NCBI GenBank assembly: GCA_034431815.1
Contig: DAOUCS010000064.1
Span: 1-15,260, forward strand
Direction: 5' to 3'
DNA from: HRBIN29 sp034431815
GTDB lineage: Bacteria; Chloroflexota; Dehalococcoidia; Tepidiformales; Tepidiformaceae
Length of the DNA: 15,260 nt
A program made the position numbers and the translations under genes. Positions 1 to 6,304 of this stretch are shown piece after piece; position 1 is the stretch's first letter, and each line of letters begins with the position of its first letter. A model generated the notes under the pieces. It saw only the letters and a list, made by a program, of their open reading frames with translations, made no database searches and was not told the DNA's origin.

Positions 1-404
1 ATGGGCGCCGTCACTACGGAAAACCGGCAACGCCGGACGATGCCGCAGCGATGCTGCGCGATCTCCGCGGCCGGTCCCACACCGTGGTCACGGCGGCAGC
101 CGTCGTTCGCGGCGGGGAGGTCTGGGTCGGCCACTCGCAGGCGCGGGTTTGGCTCACCGAACTCGACGATGCGGCCATTGCCGCCTACGTCGCCAGCGGA
201 CGGCCGATGGACAAGGCTGGCGCCTATGCCATCCAGGATGAGGATGTCCCCACCGTGTCGCGCCTGGAGGGGTGCTACTGCGCGGTCGTCGGCCTGCCCC
301 TCTGGGTTGCCTGGCGGGGGCTGCGGGCCCTCGGGGTGCCGGCGCAGGCGCCGTCGGCAGCGTATCCTCGCTGTGAATCGTGTCCCGACCGGAACATTCC
401 ATGA
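1..404 (+). CDS. maf: Maf family nucleotide pyrophosphatase, 3' part only
   Basis: This is the C-terminal part of a Maf/YhdE-type nucleoside triphosphate pyrophosphatase. The family hydrolyses non-canonical or excess NTPs to NMPs in the cytoplasm and is linked to septum and division control. The frame is open from base 3 and the start lies outside the window. About 133 residues are visible, of a usual 190-200. The family blocks seen are GKPATPDDAAAMLRDL, then SHTVVTAAAVV, then the strongly conserved DKAGAYAIQDE, then the closing GCYCAVVGLPL. The N-terminal SxSPRR motif and the catalytic acidic residue must lie upstream and cannot be checked. The tail carries two cysteines (CESCPD) not typical of the core. 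The TGA stop overlaps the likely ATG of the next gene (ATGA at 401-404), so the two are probably translationally coupled. Family assignment is firm; exact substrate (dTTP/UTP or m7GTP type) cannot be told. Confidence 0.88.
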   Translation, partial: GRRHYGKPATPDDAAAMLRDLRGRSHTVVTAAAVVRGGEVWVGHSQARVWLTELDDAAIAAYVASGRPMDKAGAYAIQDEDVPTVSRLEGCYCAVVGLPLWVAWRGLRALGVPAQAPSAAYPRCESCPDRNIP

Positions 405-847
405 TGCTTCCGATGCAGCGGTTCACCCTCCAAGTCAGGTCGCGGAGCCGCGAGGAGCTCATCGATGTCACGCGGGACGTGGAAAGCCTTTTGCTCCGGG
501 CTGGTGTCGCCCGCGGCCTCTGCACCCTCTTCGTGCCCCACACGACTGCAGCCATCACCGTCAACGAAAACGCCGACCCCGACGTCCGGCGGGATTTCCT
601 GGAGCATCTTCGGCGGCTGGTGCCTCGCGATGGCGGGTATGCCCACGCCGAAGGGAACAGCGACGCACACATCAAGGCCTCACTGGTCGGCGTTTCGGTC
701 ACACTGCCTGTGGAGGGCGGCCGGCTGGCGCTCGGTACCTGGCAGGGCGTGTACTTTTGCGAGTTCGACGGCCCGCGGTCGCGGCGTCTCGAGGTCTTCG
801 TTATCGCCGCGGGCCAGGAGAACGGGGAGGGGCTCGATGAGCAGTGA
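401..847 (+). CDS. yjbQ: YjbQ / UPF0047 family protein (secondary thiamine-phosphate synthase-type)
   Basis: A 148-residue cytoplasmic protein of the YjbQ (UPF0047) family, the usual full length. Landmarks, numbered from the ATG at 401, are PHTTA at 46-50, NEN at 55-57, the signature HAEGNSDAHIKASLVG from residue 82, and near the C-terminus LGTWQGVYFCEFDGPR. The conserved His and Asp residues of the signature cluster form the presumed active site. E. coli YjbQ can supply weak thiamine-phosphate synthase activity, but the physiological role of the family is unsettled, so the enzyme name is only a family label. I chose ATG 401 because it overlaps the maf stop (ATGA). A GTG at 380 and ATGs at 404 and 413 are alternatives, and none has a good Shine-Dalgarno. 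The 3' end overlaps fumC by 11 bases, suggesting a maf-yjbQ-fumC transcript. Confidence 0.9.
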   Translation: MMLPMQRFTLQVRSRSREELIDVTRDVESLLLRAGVARGLCTLFVPHTTAAITVNENADPDVRRDFLEHLRRLVPRDGGYAHAEGNSDAHIKASLVGVSVTLPVEGGRLALGTWQGVYFCEFDGPRSRRLEVFVIAAGQENGEGLDEQ

Positions 848-2234
848 CGAAGCGGTCCGCATCGAGCGGGATGCGCTGGGCGAGTTCCCTGTTCCTGCGG
901 ACGCCTACTACGGCATCGATACGGCGAGGGCGGCTGCCAACTTTCCCATCAGCGGCCTCAGGTTTCCGCGCGTCTTCATTCGCGCCCTCGGGAACATCAA
1001 GCGTGCTGCCGCGCTCGCCAACCGGGACCTCGGGCTGCTTCCCGAAGAGCTGGCGGCGGCAATCGTGACGGCGGCGGAAGAGGTCATCGACGGGAAGTTC
1101 GACGACCAGTTCATCGTCGATGTCTTTCAGACCGGTTCCGGGACATCGACGAACATGAACGCAAACGAGGTCATCGCGAACCGGGCGAACGAGCTGCTGG
1201 GAGGCGGCCCCCGGGGTGTGTACCGGCCGGTGCACCCCAACGACCACGTGAACAAGGGTCAGTCTTCGAACGACGTCATCCCCACGGCGATCCACCTGGC
1301 GGCGCTGCTCCTCATCAACCGCGAGCTGCTGCCGGCCCTCTACCGGCTGGAGCATTCGCTCCAGCGGAAGGCGCGGGAGTTCGACCGCGTACTGAAGACG
1401 GGGCGTACCCATCTCATGGACGCCACGCCCATCCGCATGGGTCAGGAATTCGAGGGGTACGCCGGCCAGATCGAGCGCGGCCGGAAGCGCGTGACGCGGG
1501 CCGCGGAGGCCCTTCGCGAAGTGGCGCTGGGCGGCACGGCGGTTGGCACGGGTATCAACACGCCCCCGGAGTTCGCAGCGCGAGCGATCGCTTACATCAA
1601 CGAGGCGGAGCACCTTCAGCTCCGCGAGACGACGAACCACTTCCAAGCGCAGGCCACGATCGACGCGCTCGTCGAAGCCCACGGGCAGCTCCGCGTCCTG
1701 GCGACCTCGCTCGTGAAGATCGCCAATGACATCCGGCTCATGGGGAGCGGCCCGCGTGCGGGCCTCTACGAGCTGCAGCTCCCGGCCCTTCAGCCGGGGA
1801 GCTCGATCATGCCGGGCAAGGTGAACCCGGTCATTCCCGAAGCGGTGGTGCAGGTCGCAGCTCAGGTCATCGGCAACGATGCCGCCATTGCCATGGCCGG
1901 CCAGTGGGGGTTCTTCGAACTAAACACCATGCTTCCGGTCGCTGCCCACAACCTGCTCCAGAGCATTTCGCTCCTCGCCCGGGCGTGCGACGTGTTCGCC
2001 GAGAAGTGCATCGACGGCCTGGCGGCCACGGAGAACGGGCCGCGCCTGGTGGAGTACGGCCTGGCTCTGGCCACTCCCCTTGCGGCGGTAATCGGCTACG
2101 ACCGGGCGGCTGAGCTGGCGAACGAGGCATTCCGCACCGGCAAGTCCATCCGGCAGGTCGCCCTCGAGGCGAACGTCCTGCCGGCCGAGGAGCTCGACCG
2201 GATCCTCGACCCCTGGAAGATGACGGGCCGGTGA
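837..2234 (+). CDS. fumC: Class II fumarate hydratase
   Basis: A 465-residue member of the fumarase/aspartase superfamily, full length. It most likely catalyses reversible hydration of fumarate to malate in the TCA cycle as a cytoplasmic homotetramer. Visible blocks are QTGSGTSTNMNANEVIANRA, VHPNDHVNKGQSSND (about 132-146), GRTHLMDATP with the catalytic-type His192, the superfamily loop GSSIMPGKVNP (about 321-331) carrying the catalytic serine, and GNDAAIAMAGQWGFFELN. The SS loop is followed by VIPE, as in aspartases and in actinobacterial FumC (VLPE), rather than the TQCE of E. coli FumC. The QTGSGTS block and overall pattern resemble Mycobacterium FumC most, so I call fumarase and keep aspartase as the alternative. 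The ATG at 837 has GGGGAGGGG about 8 bases upstream. The gene overlaps yjbQ by 11 bases. Its stop is 4 bases from the convergent acyl-CoA synthetase stop, leaving no room for a terminator. Confidence 0.9.
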   Translation: MSSDEAVRIERDALGEFPVPADAYYGIDTARAAANFPISGLRFPRVFIRALGNIKRAAALANRDLGLLPEELAAAIVTAAEEVIDGKFDDQFIVDVFQTGSGTSTNMNANEVIANRANELLGGGPRGVYRPVHPNDHVNKGQSSNDVIPTAIHLAALLLINRELLPALYRLEHSLQRKAREFDRVLKTGRTHLMDATPIRMGQEFEGYAGQIERGRKRVTRAAEALREVALGGTAVGTGINTPPEFAARAIAYINEAEHLQLRETTNHFQAQATIDALVEAHGQLRVLATSLVKIANDIRLMGSGPRAGLYELQLPALQPGSSIMPGKVNPVIPEAVVQVAAQVIGNDAAIAMAGQWGFFELNTMLPVAAHNLLQSISLLARACDVFAEKCIDGLAATENGPRLVEYGLALATPLAAVIGYDRAAELANEAFRTGKSIRQVALEANVLPAEELDRILDPWKMTGR

Positions 2235-2238
2235 GCGG

Positions 2239-3654
2239 CTACCGCAGCAGGCCTGCGACGCGCGCCAGCGCCAGTGCGGCCCGCTCGAAGTTCGGGTAGA
2301 CGGCCAACCCCCGGTCCGTGAGGCGCCGGCGGTTTTCGGCGAGCCACGCCTCCTCGTGAGCCGGGTACATTACGACCACGAACGGCTTCTCCGATCGCTC
2401 GCGGTGTGCCGCCAGCACGTCGAGCATGGCATCGAACGCCTGCGGGTTTCGCTTCCACTGGCGCACGCCGAACATGGCCGACATCTCCATGGCCATCCCG
2501 TCGACATACGCGTCGGCGTCGACGATGCGCAGGATGCGGTCCAACACCTCCGGGTTGCCTTGGATGGTGCCGCCCATGTCGAGCGGGTTCTGGTAGCTTC
2601 CCCCAATGATGTTGAAGAACTCCGCTAGGGCGGCGTACGTCGTCTCGGTGAAGCGGGGCACCTCGAATCCCGCCTTGGCGAACGCGTCGGTAATGGAAAC
2701 GGACTGCCCGCCGGTCTGGGCGAGGAGGGCCATCCGCCGACCTCGCATCGGCTTCACCCGAGTGAGGGCTTGGACGACGTCGACCGTCTCGTCGAGGCTG
2801 TTGGTGGGAATGGCCCCGACCTGCCGCATCATGCCGTCCCAGATGGCCTGTGGCGCCGCCAGCGAGGCCGTGTGCGACATCGTCGCCCGGGCGCCGGCGG
2901 CGGTCTGCCCGCCCTTCCACACCACCACGGGCTTCCGGGCAGCTGTCCGCTTCATGGTCTCGAAGAAGCGTCGGCCGTCGCGCACGCCTTCCACGTACAT
3001 GGCGATGACATCGGTCTCGTCGTCCTCGGCCAGGTACTCGAGGTAGTCGCTCACGTCGAGGACGATCGCGTTCCCGAAGCTCACGGCGCGGCTCAGGTGG
3101 AGACCCAGCGTGCCGCAGACGAGGGAGAACATGATGCCGTGCGTACCCGACTGGGAGAGGAATGCGATGCGCCCGTCCTCGGCGACGGGCGCATCCACGG
3201 CGAACCGGACGCCGACCTTCGGCAGGTAGAGCCCCATGCAGTTCGGGCCGACGAGGTTGAAATTCGCCGCCCGGGCCATCTCCTGGAGCTGATGCTGCAG
3301 CCTGATGCCTACCTCCTCGCCCGTCTCGGCAAAGCCCGACGTGAAGAAAGCCGCGCCGCCCGCTCCAACGTCGATGAGGTCCTGGAGCACGCGGGGCGCA
3401 ACCTGGCGGGGAACCGCCACCACCGCGTAATCGATCGGTGCGGGAACCTCTTTCAGAGACGTGAAGTTTTGGACTCCGAGCGCCTCGATCCCAGGAATCT
3501 GCGCCGGGTCGATCTGAACGGAGTACAGGTTCCCGCCCCGCTCCTTGAACGGCAGGTTGTTGTGGATCCACATGTACCCCGGCCCCTTGTCTCCGATGAC
3601 AACGACGGTCCGGGGGTTGAACATCCGGTCGAGTCGGTGCCCGGGTACGGCCAC
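2239..3654 (-). CDS. NDP-forming acyl-CoA synthetase, alpha-type subunit
   Basis: About 471 residues matching the alpha subunit of ADP-forming acetyl/acyl-CoA synthetases (archaeal ACD-type). These interconvert acyl-CoA, ADP and phosphate with acid, CoA and ATP. An N-terminal CoA-binding Rossmann domain begins at MFNPRTVVVIGDKG. It is followed by succinyl-CoA-ligase-like domains with NLVGPNCMGLY and AFLSQSGTHG, then a C-terminal CoA-ligase domain. The family's phospho-histidine region, usually SHTGSLAG, reads SHTASLAA: the His is kept but two glycines are alanine. I chose GTG 3654, five bases after the upstream subunit's stop and with GGAG eight bases before it. ATG 3624 is an alternative but would lose the LDR lead-in normally preceding FNP. 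The gene lies directly downstream of the beta-type gene, so the two should be one operon and one enzyme. The acid substrate cannot be predicted. Confidence 0.87.
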   Translation of the reverse strand: MAVPGHRLDRMFNPRTVVVIGDKGPGYMWIHNNLPFKERGGNLYSVQIDPAQIPGIEALGVQNFTSLKEVPAPIDYAVVAVPRQVAPRVLQDLIDVGAGGAAFFTSGFAETGEEVGIRLQHQLQEMARAANFNLVGPNCMGLYLPKVGVRFAVDAPVAEDGRIAFLSQSGTHGIMFSLVCGTLGLHLSRAVSFGNAIVLDVSDYLEYLAEDDETDVIAMYVEGVRDGRRFFETMKRTAARKPVVVWKGGQTAAGARATMSHTASLAAPQAIWDGMMRQVGAIPTNSLDETVDVVQALTRVKPMRGRRMALLAQTGGQSVSITDAFAKAGFEVPRFTETTYAALAEFFNIIGGSYQNPLDMGGTIQGNPEVLDRILRIVDADAYVDGMAMEMSAMFGVRQWKRNPQAFDAMLDVLAAHRERSEKPFVVVMYPAHEEAWLAENRRRLTDRGLAVYPNFERAALALARVAGLLR

Positions 3655-3659
3655 GGCCG

Positions 3660-4355
3660 CTACTCCGCCACGACCATGCGAGCGTCGACCGCGACGACGC
3701 CGTCGGGATACACGAAGACGGGGTTGAGGTCGAGCTCGCGCACCTCGGGATGGGATTCCACGAAACGGGAGACGGCGAGCAGGAGCTGCCGAAGGGCGGC
3801 GATATCGCCCCCTGTCTGGCCCCGCACGCCATCGAGAATTGGGCGCGCGCGAATCTCGTCGATCATCTGGGCGGCGTCCTTCTCTTCCAGCGGGACCAGC
3901 CGGAAGGCGACGTCCTTCAACACCTCCACCATGATCCCGCCCAGGCCGAACATCATCACCGGCCCGAACTGTGGGTCGGTGGTCATTCCCACGATGACCT
4001 CGATGCCCGGCTTCGCCATGCGCTGCACCGAGACTCCCTCGATGCGGGCGTTTGGTTCGGCCGCCCGAACCGAGGCCATGATTTCGTCCCAGGCACGGCC
4101 GACGGCCTCCGCGTCGCCAAGGTTCAGCTTCACTCCCCCGACGTCGCTCTTGTGGGCGATGTCGGGCGACACGATTTTGAGAACGACGGGGAAGCCGAGT
4201 TCGCCGGCGATACGCTGCGCCTCCTCCCGCGATCGGGCGAGCCGGGTCTCGATGACGGGGATGCCGGCCTCGGCGAGGGCGCTCTTCGCTTCGACCTCCG
4301 TGAGCAGGGTGCGGCCTTCGGAGCGGGCCTGGGCAAGCACAGCAGCGAACGACAT
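3660..4355 (-). CDS. NDP-forming acyl-CoA synthetase, beta-type (ATP-grasp) subunit
   Basis: A 231-residue ATP-grasp subunit of the usual size for the separate beta chain of ADP-forming acyl-CoA synthetases. It binds the nucleotide and completes phosphate transfer from the alpha-subunit phospho-histidine. Diagnostic blocks are LTEVEAKSALAEAGIPV at the N-terminus, GFPVVLKIVSPDIAHKSDVGGV (described here in pieces: the IAHKSD histidine is the second conserved His of the family), EVIVGMTTDPQFGPVMMFGLGG, and the closing ELDLNPVFVYPDG. The ATG at 4355 is preceded by GAGGT at a six-base spacing. It is the first gene of a two-gene operon with the alpha-type subunit five bases downstream. A sigma70-like promoter lies at 4412-4440. 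In many bacteria both parts are fused into one protein of about 700 residues; here they are separate, as in archaeal enzymes. Confidence 0.88.
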   Translation of the reverse strand: MSFAAVLAQARSEGRTLLTEVEAKSALAEAGIPVIETRLARSREEAQRIAGELGFPVVLKIVSPDIAHKSDVGGVKLNLGDAEAVGRAWDEIMASVRAAEPNARIEGVSVQRMAKPGIEVIVGMTTDPQFGPVMMFGLGGIMVEVLKDVAFRLVPLEEKDAAQMIDEIRARPILDGVRGQTGGDIAALRQLLLAVSRFVESHPEVRELDLNPVFVYPDGVVAVDARMVVAE

Positions 4356-4390
4356 CGGGGGACCTCGAGAAGCTGGGAATGACGGTCACA

Positions 4391-4404
4391 GCCGCTGCAG
4401 CGGC
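4391..4404. promoter_or_regulatory. 14-bp perfect palindrome at the acyl-CoA synthetase operon start site
   Basis: GCCGCTGCAGCGGC is a perfect palindrome. It begins one to a few bases downstream of the transcription start predicted from the -10 box at 4412-4417 (- strand). It is either an operator for a dimeric repressor or a leader element of the mRNA. The location is suggestive, but a 14-bp GC-rich palindrome can also arise by chance in this composition. Confidence 0.35.
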
Positions 4405-4411
4405 CGCGCTC

Positions 4412-4440
4412 ATGATACCCGCGGCTTTTCCAGGTGTCAG
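4412..4440 (-). promoter_or_regulatory. Sigma70-type promoter for the acyl-CoA synthetase operon
   Basis: On the - strand, CTGACA (4435-4440) and TATCAT (4412-4417) are separated by exactly 17 bases. Each hexamer matches the sigma70 consensus at 5 of 6 positions. The start site would be near 4405, giving a leader of about 50 bases before the ATG at 4355. It lies back to back with the MerR-type promoter, whose -35 box begins at 4455 on the other strand. Confidence 0.6.
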
Positions 4441-4454
4441 GCGCGAGGCAGCGC

Positions 4455-4485
4455 TTGACCTTGGAGTGACTCCAAGGTCTACGGT
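4455..4485 (+). promoter_or_regulatory. MerR-type promoter/operator of the mer operon
   Basis: A -35 box TTGACC (4455-4460) and a -10 box TACGGT (4480-4485) are separated by 19 bases, the over-long spacing typical of MerR-regulated promoters. The spacer is occupied by a perfect dyad with arms ACCTTGGAGT (4458-4467) and ACTCCAAGGT (4469-4478) around a single G, close to the operators of CueR/ZntR/MerR-class regulators. Known mechanism: metal-loaded MerR untwists the spacer DNA to activate transcription. The predicted start site falls at about 4491-4493, on or next to the merR ATG (4492), so the transcript would be leaderless or nearly so. It drives merR itself and presumably the three genes after it. 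Confidence 0.88.
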
Positions 4486-4491
4486 GGAGGC

Positions 4492-4950
4492 ATGCGGGCG
4501 TTTCGGGTGCAGGAGGCGGCGCGGGCCAGCGGCCTCTCGGCGGACACCATTCGCTACTACGAACGGGTTGGGGTGGTGCCGCGGCCGCCCCGCTCCCCCT
4601 CCGGGTATCGGTTGTACGGGCCGGAGCACATCGAGGTGCTGCGATTCGCTCGCCGACTGCGGGATCTCGGCCTCGGGCTCGATGCGATTCGGGAGCTGGT
4701 CCATCTCGTCCACGACGCGAGCTGCGGCGCCCTGAGGGACGAGCTGCTCAGCCGCCTCCAGGAGGCCCGCGCACAACTCGCCATCCGCCGCCGCGAACTC
4801 GAACGGATGGATGAGCAGCTCGCCCTCCTCGAGGCGGAGCTCCGGGAGCTTCGGCCAGGCGAAGAGCGGCTTCGGGCGCTGACGCCGTGTCCCTGTGTCC
4901 GGCTCGTGGAGGGCGGACGGAGTCAGTTGGAGGGCAGAGGGAGGCAGTAA
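4492..4950 (+). CDS. merR: MerR-family metal-responsive regulator (probable mercury sensor)
   Basis: A 152-residue regulator. Residues 1-70 form the winged helix-turn-helix, with TIRYYERVGVVP, SPSGYRLYG and LRFARRLRDLGLGLDAI. A long antiparallel dimerisation helix follows (about 78-120). A short metal-binding tail holds TPCPC. Cysteines are at 78, 133 and 135. Cys78 aligns with the helix-start cysteine of divalent-metal MerR/ZntR proteins rather than the serine of CueR. The spacing from it to the tail cysteines is longer than the roughly 35 residues of classical MerR. The gene lies immediately after its own operator and is the first gene of a unidirectional set ending in merA, which makes Hg(II) the likely signal; other thiophilic metals are possible. 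The ATG has GGAGG only one base upstream, too close to act as a normal Shine-Dalgarno, supporting leaderless initiation. Confidence 0.85.
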   Translation: MRAFRVQEAARASGLSADTIRYYERVGVVPRPPRSPSGYRLYGPEHIEVLRFARRLRDLGLGLDAIRELVHLVHDASCGALRDELLSRLQEARAQLAIRRRELERMDEQLALLEAELRELRPGEERLRALTPCPCVRLVEGGRSQLEGRGRQ

Positions 4951-4952
4951 GG

Positions 4953-5507
4953 GTGAGGAAACAATCTCGGAAACGAGTGGGGCGCTGGCCGCTCTGGGTC
5001 CTTGGTATTGCAATCTCGGGTCTTCTCGCTCTTGCTCTCATCGTGGGGGTCGTGAACCAGCGTTCGGACTCACCGTCGGGCAGCGGCCCGGTCGTCCGAC
5101 TTGCGCCTTGGAGCGGCGGCGGCTTCCTCGACCTCGCGAATCCCAACAGGCCCTTGGTGGTCTTCGCTATGGCTGGTTGGTGCGCAACTTGCCTGCCGGT
5201 GGCCGAACAGCTTCAAGAACTGCACGAGCAGCTCAGTGACTCGCCGGTCGAGATTGTCGCGATGTCCATCGACCCCACGGAGACGGAGGAACGGCTCCGT
5301 GAATTTTGGCTTGCTGCAGGGCGGCCCACGTATCTCTGGGGGTTTGACGACGGTGGCCGGGCTATGATGCACTTCCGCATCGCATATCTCGATACCATTT
5401 TGGTTGTATCTCCGGACGGCGAGGTTTTGCTCCGCAAGGTCCGACCGGCGAACGACGCTATTCTAGAGGCTTTGTCGCGGTTCGTTGTTCGAAAAGGGAT
5501 TAGATAG
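4953..5507 (+). CDS. Membrane-anchored thioredoxin-like protein (CATC motif)
   Basis: About 184 residues from a GTG at 4953, two bases after the merR stop and preceded by a GGGAGG-containing Shine-Dalgarno. Residues 1-12 are basic, about 13-34 form a transmembrane anchor, and about 35-65 a linker. A thioredoxin-like/redoxin fold follows, with WCATC (Cys77, Cys80) after LVVFAMAG. The fold should face the outside. The strand normally carrying the cis-proline (family pattern TPT) reads YLDTILVVSPDG, so Asp147 appears to replace the cis-proline. Some SCO copper-chaperone proteins also lack it. Directly followed by a CcdA-type protein, which in known systems passes cytoplasmic electrons to extracytoplasmic thioredoxins. 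The mer context suggests handling of mercury or mercury-damaged thiols, which is inference. GC content is lower than its neighbours. An ATG/other start upstream inside merR (4887) is unlikely. Confidence 0.82.
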   Translation: MRKQSRKRVGRWPLWVLGIAISGLLALALIVGVVNQRSDSPSGSGPVVRLAPWSGGGFLDLANPNRPLVVFAMAGWCATCLPVAEQLQELHEQLSDSPVEIVAMSIDPTETEERLREFWLAAGRPTYLWGFDDGGRAMMHFRIAYLDTILVVSPDGEVLLRKVRPANDAILEALSRFVVRKGIR

Positions 5508-5512
5508 ACACC

Positions 5513-6235
5513 ATGGAAGGCATAGCTGCTTGGGTCGCCAACATCATTGAGGCGTTGCCCGTCGCGTATTCGATCTCCGCGGGAATGCTGGCGGCGGTCA
5601 ACCCATGCGGCTTCATCATGCTGCCTACGTACATAGCTCTTGACCTTGGGTCGTCCCATCATGATGCGCCAGGGATTCGCCAAGGATTGGGTTCGGCTGT
5701 GGCCGTCAGTATCGCAATGGCGGGAGGATTCCTCCTTCTGTTCGGCGCGCTCGGGCTGGTCGTGTCCTTGGCTGGAGCCCGTGTAACCTCCTACTTGCCG
5801 CGTGCGTCCCTGGTCGTTGGCCTAGGGGTTGGCAGCGCCGGCCTGGCGATGCTTGCCGGTTACCGCCCTGCCGCCGTTCGGTTCGCGTGGCTTGGTACCG
5901 GAGAAACGCGTACGTTGCTGCACTTCTTTGCGTACGGCATAGCCTACGGGATGACGTCGCTGAGTTGTGCGTTGCTTGTGTTCCTTGGGGTCGTCGCGGT
6001 GGCTTTGGCTGCGACGTCCACCGCGGCAATGCTAGCACAGTTCGTATATTTTGCATCAGGGATGACGCTGGTCGTGTTGGTAGTCTCACTCGTGGTCGCG
6101 TTCGGAGAGTCTGCTGCATTACGTCGAGTCCGACGAATCGGGGCGATTGTAGAAAATTTCTCGGGGATGGCCCTCGTCGCGGCAGGAGCTTACCTCGTCC
6201 TGTACTGGTGGTTCCAAGGGCGTCAGCTGGTGTGA
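5513..6235 (+). CDS. CcdA/DsbD-type membrane thiol-disulfide transporter
   Basis: A 240-residue polytopic membrane protein with about six hydrophobic segments, the length of the CcdA family. The two functional cysteines are visible: Cys32 in AAVNPCGFIMLP (first repeat) and Cys152 in TSLSCALLVFLG (second repeat). These carry electrons from cytoplasmic thioredoxin across the membrane to extracytoplasmic partners. The ATG at 5513 is five bases after the stop of the thioredoxin-like gene, its obvious partner. No cytochrome c assembly genes (ccsA, resB) are nearby, so a cytochrome role is not supported. The next gene, after 69 bases, is merA. Codon use and GC are lower than the surroundings: bases 5461-5520 contain 28 G/C of 60, and 6001-6060 contain 33 of 60. 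I infer a supporting role in mercury resistance; transport of the metal itself is a second possibility. Confidence 0.85.
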   Translation: MEGIAAWVANIIEALPVAYSISAGMLAAVNPCGFIMLPTYIALDLGSSHHDAPGIRQGLGSAVAVSIAMAGGFLLLFGALGLVVSLAGARVTSYLPRASLVVGLGVGSAGLAMLAGYRPAAVRFAWLGTGETRTLLHFFAYGIAYGMTSLSCALLVFLGVVAVALAATSTAAMLAQFVYFASGMTLVVLVVSLVVAFGESAALRRVRRIGAIVENFSGMALVAAGAYLVLYWWFQGRQLV

Positions 6236-6304
6236 ACTAAGGCAATCGGTGGTTCGGCCGCAGTGCTCCGGACCGCCAGCAGCACCTGGAAGAAGGGAGC
6301 GAGA

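Noticed and set aside
465..839. In-frame upstream extension of the fumarase frame giving a 589-residue protein
   Set aside because: The extra sequence is an out-of-frame shadow of yjbQ with no fumarase character; ATG 837 has a good ribosome site and matches the family N-terminus.
837..2234. Aspartate ammonia-lyase instead of fumarase
   Set aside because: VIPE after the SS loop is aspartase-like, but the QTGSGTS, VNKGQSSND and GQWGFFELN pattern follows actinobacterial FumC more closely; kept only as an alternative.
2770..4458. Long open frame on the + strand opposite the acyl-CoA synthetase genes
   Set aside because: Low-complexity antisense of two well-recognised genes; open only because of GC-rich codon structure.
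5513..6235. Cytochrome c biogenesis role for the CcdA-type protein
   Set aside because: No haem-handling or cytochrome genes nearby; context is the thioredoxin-like gene and merA.
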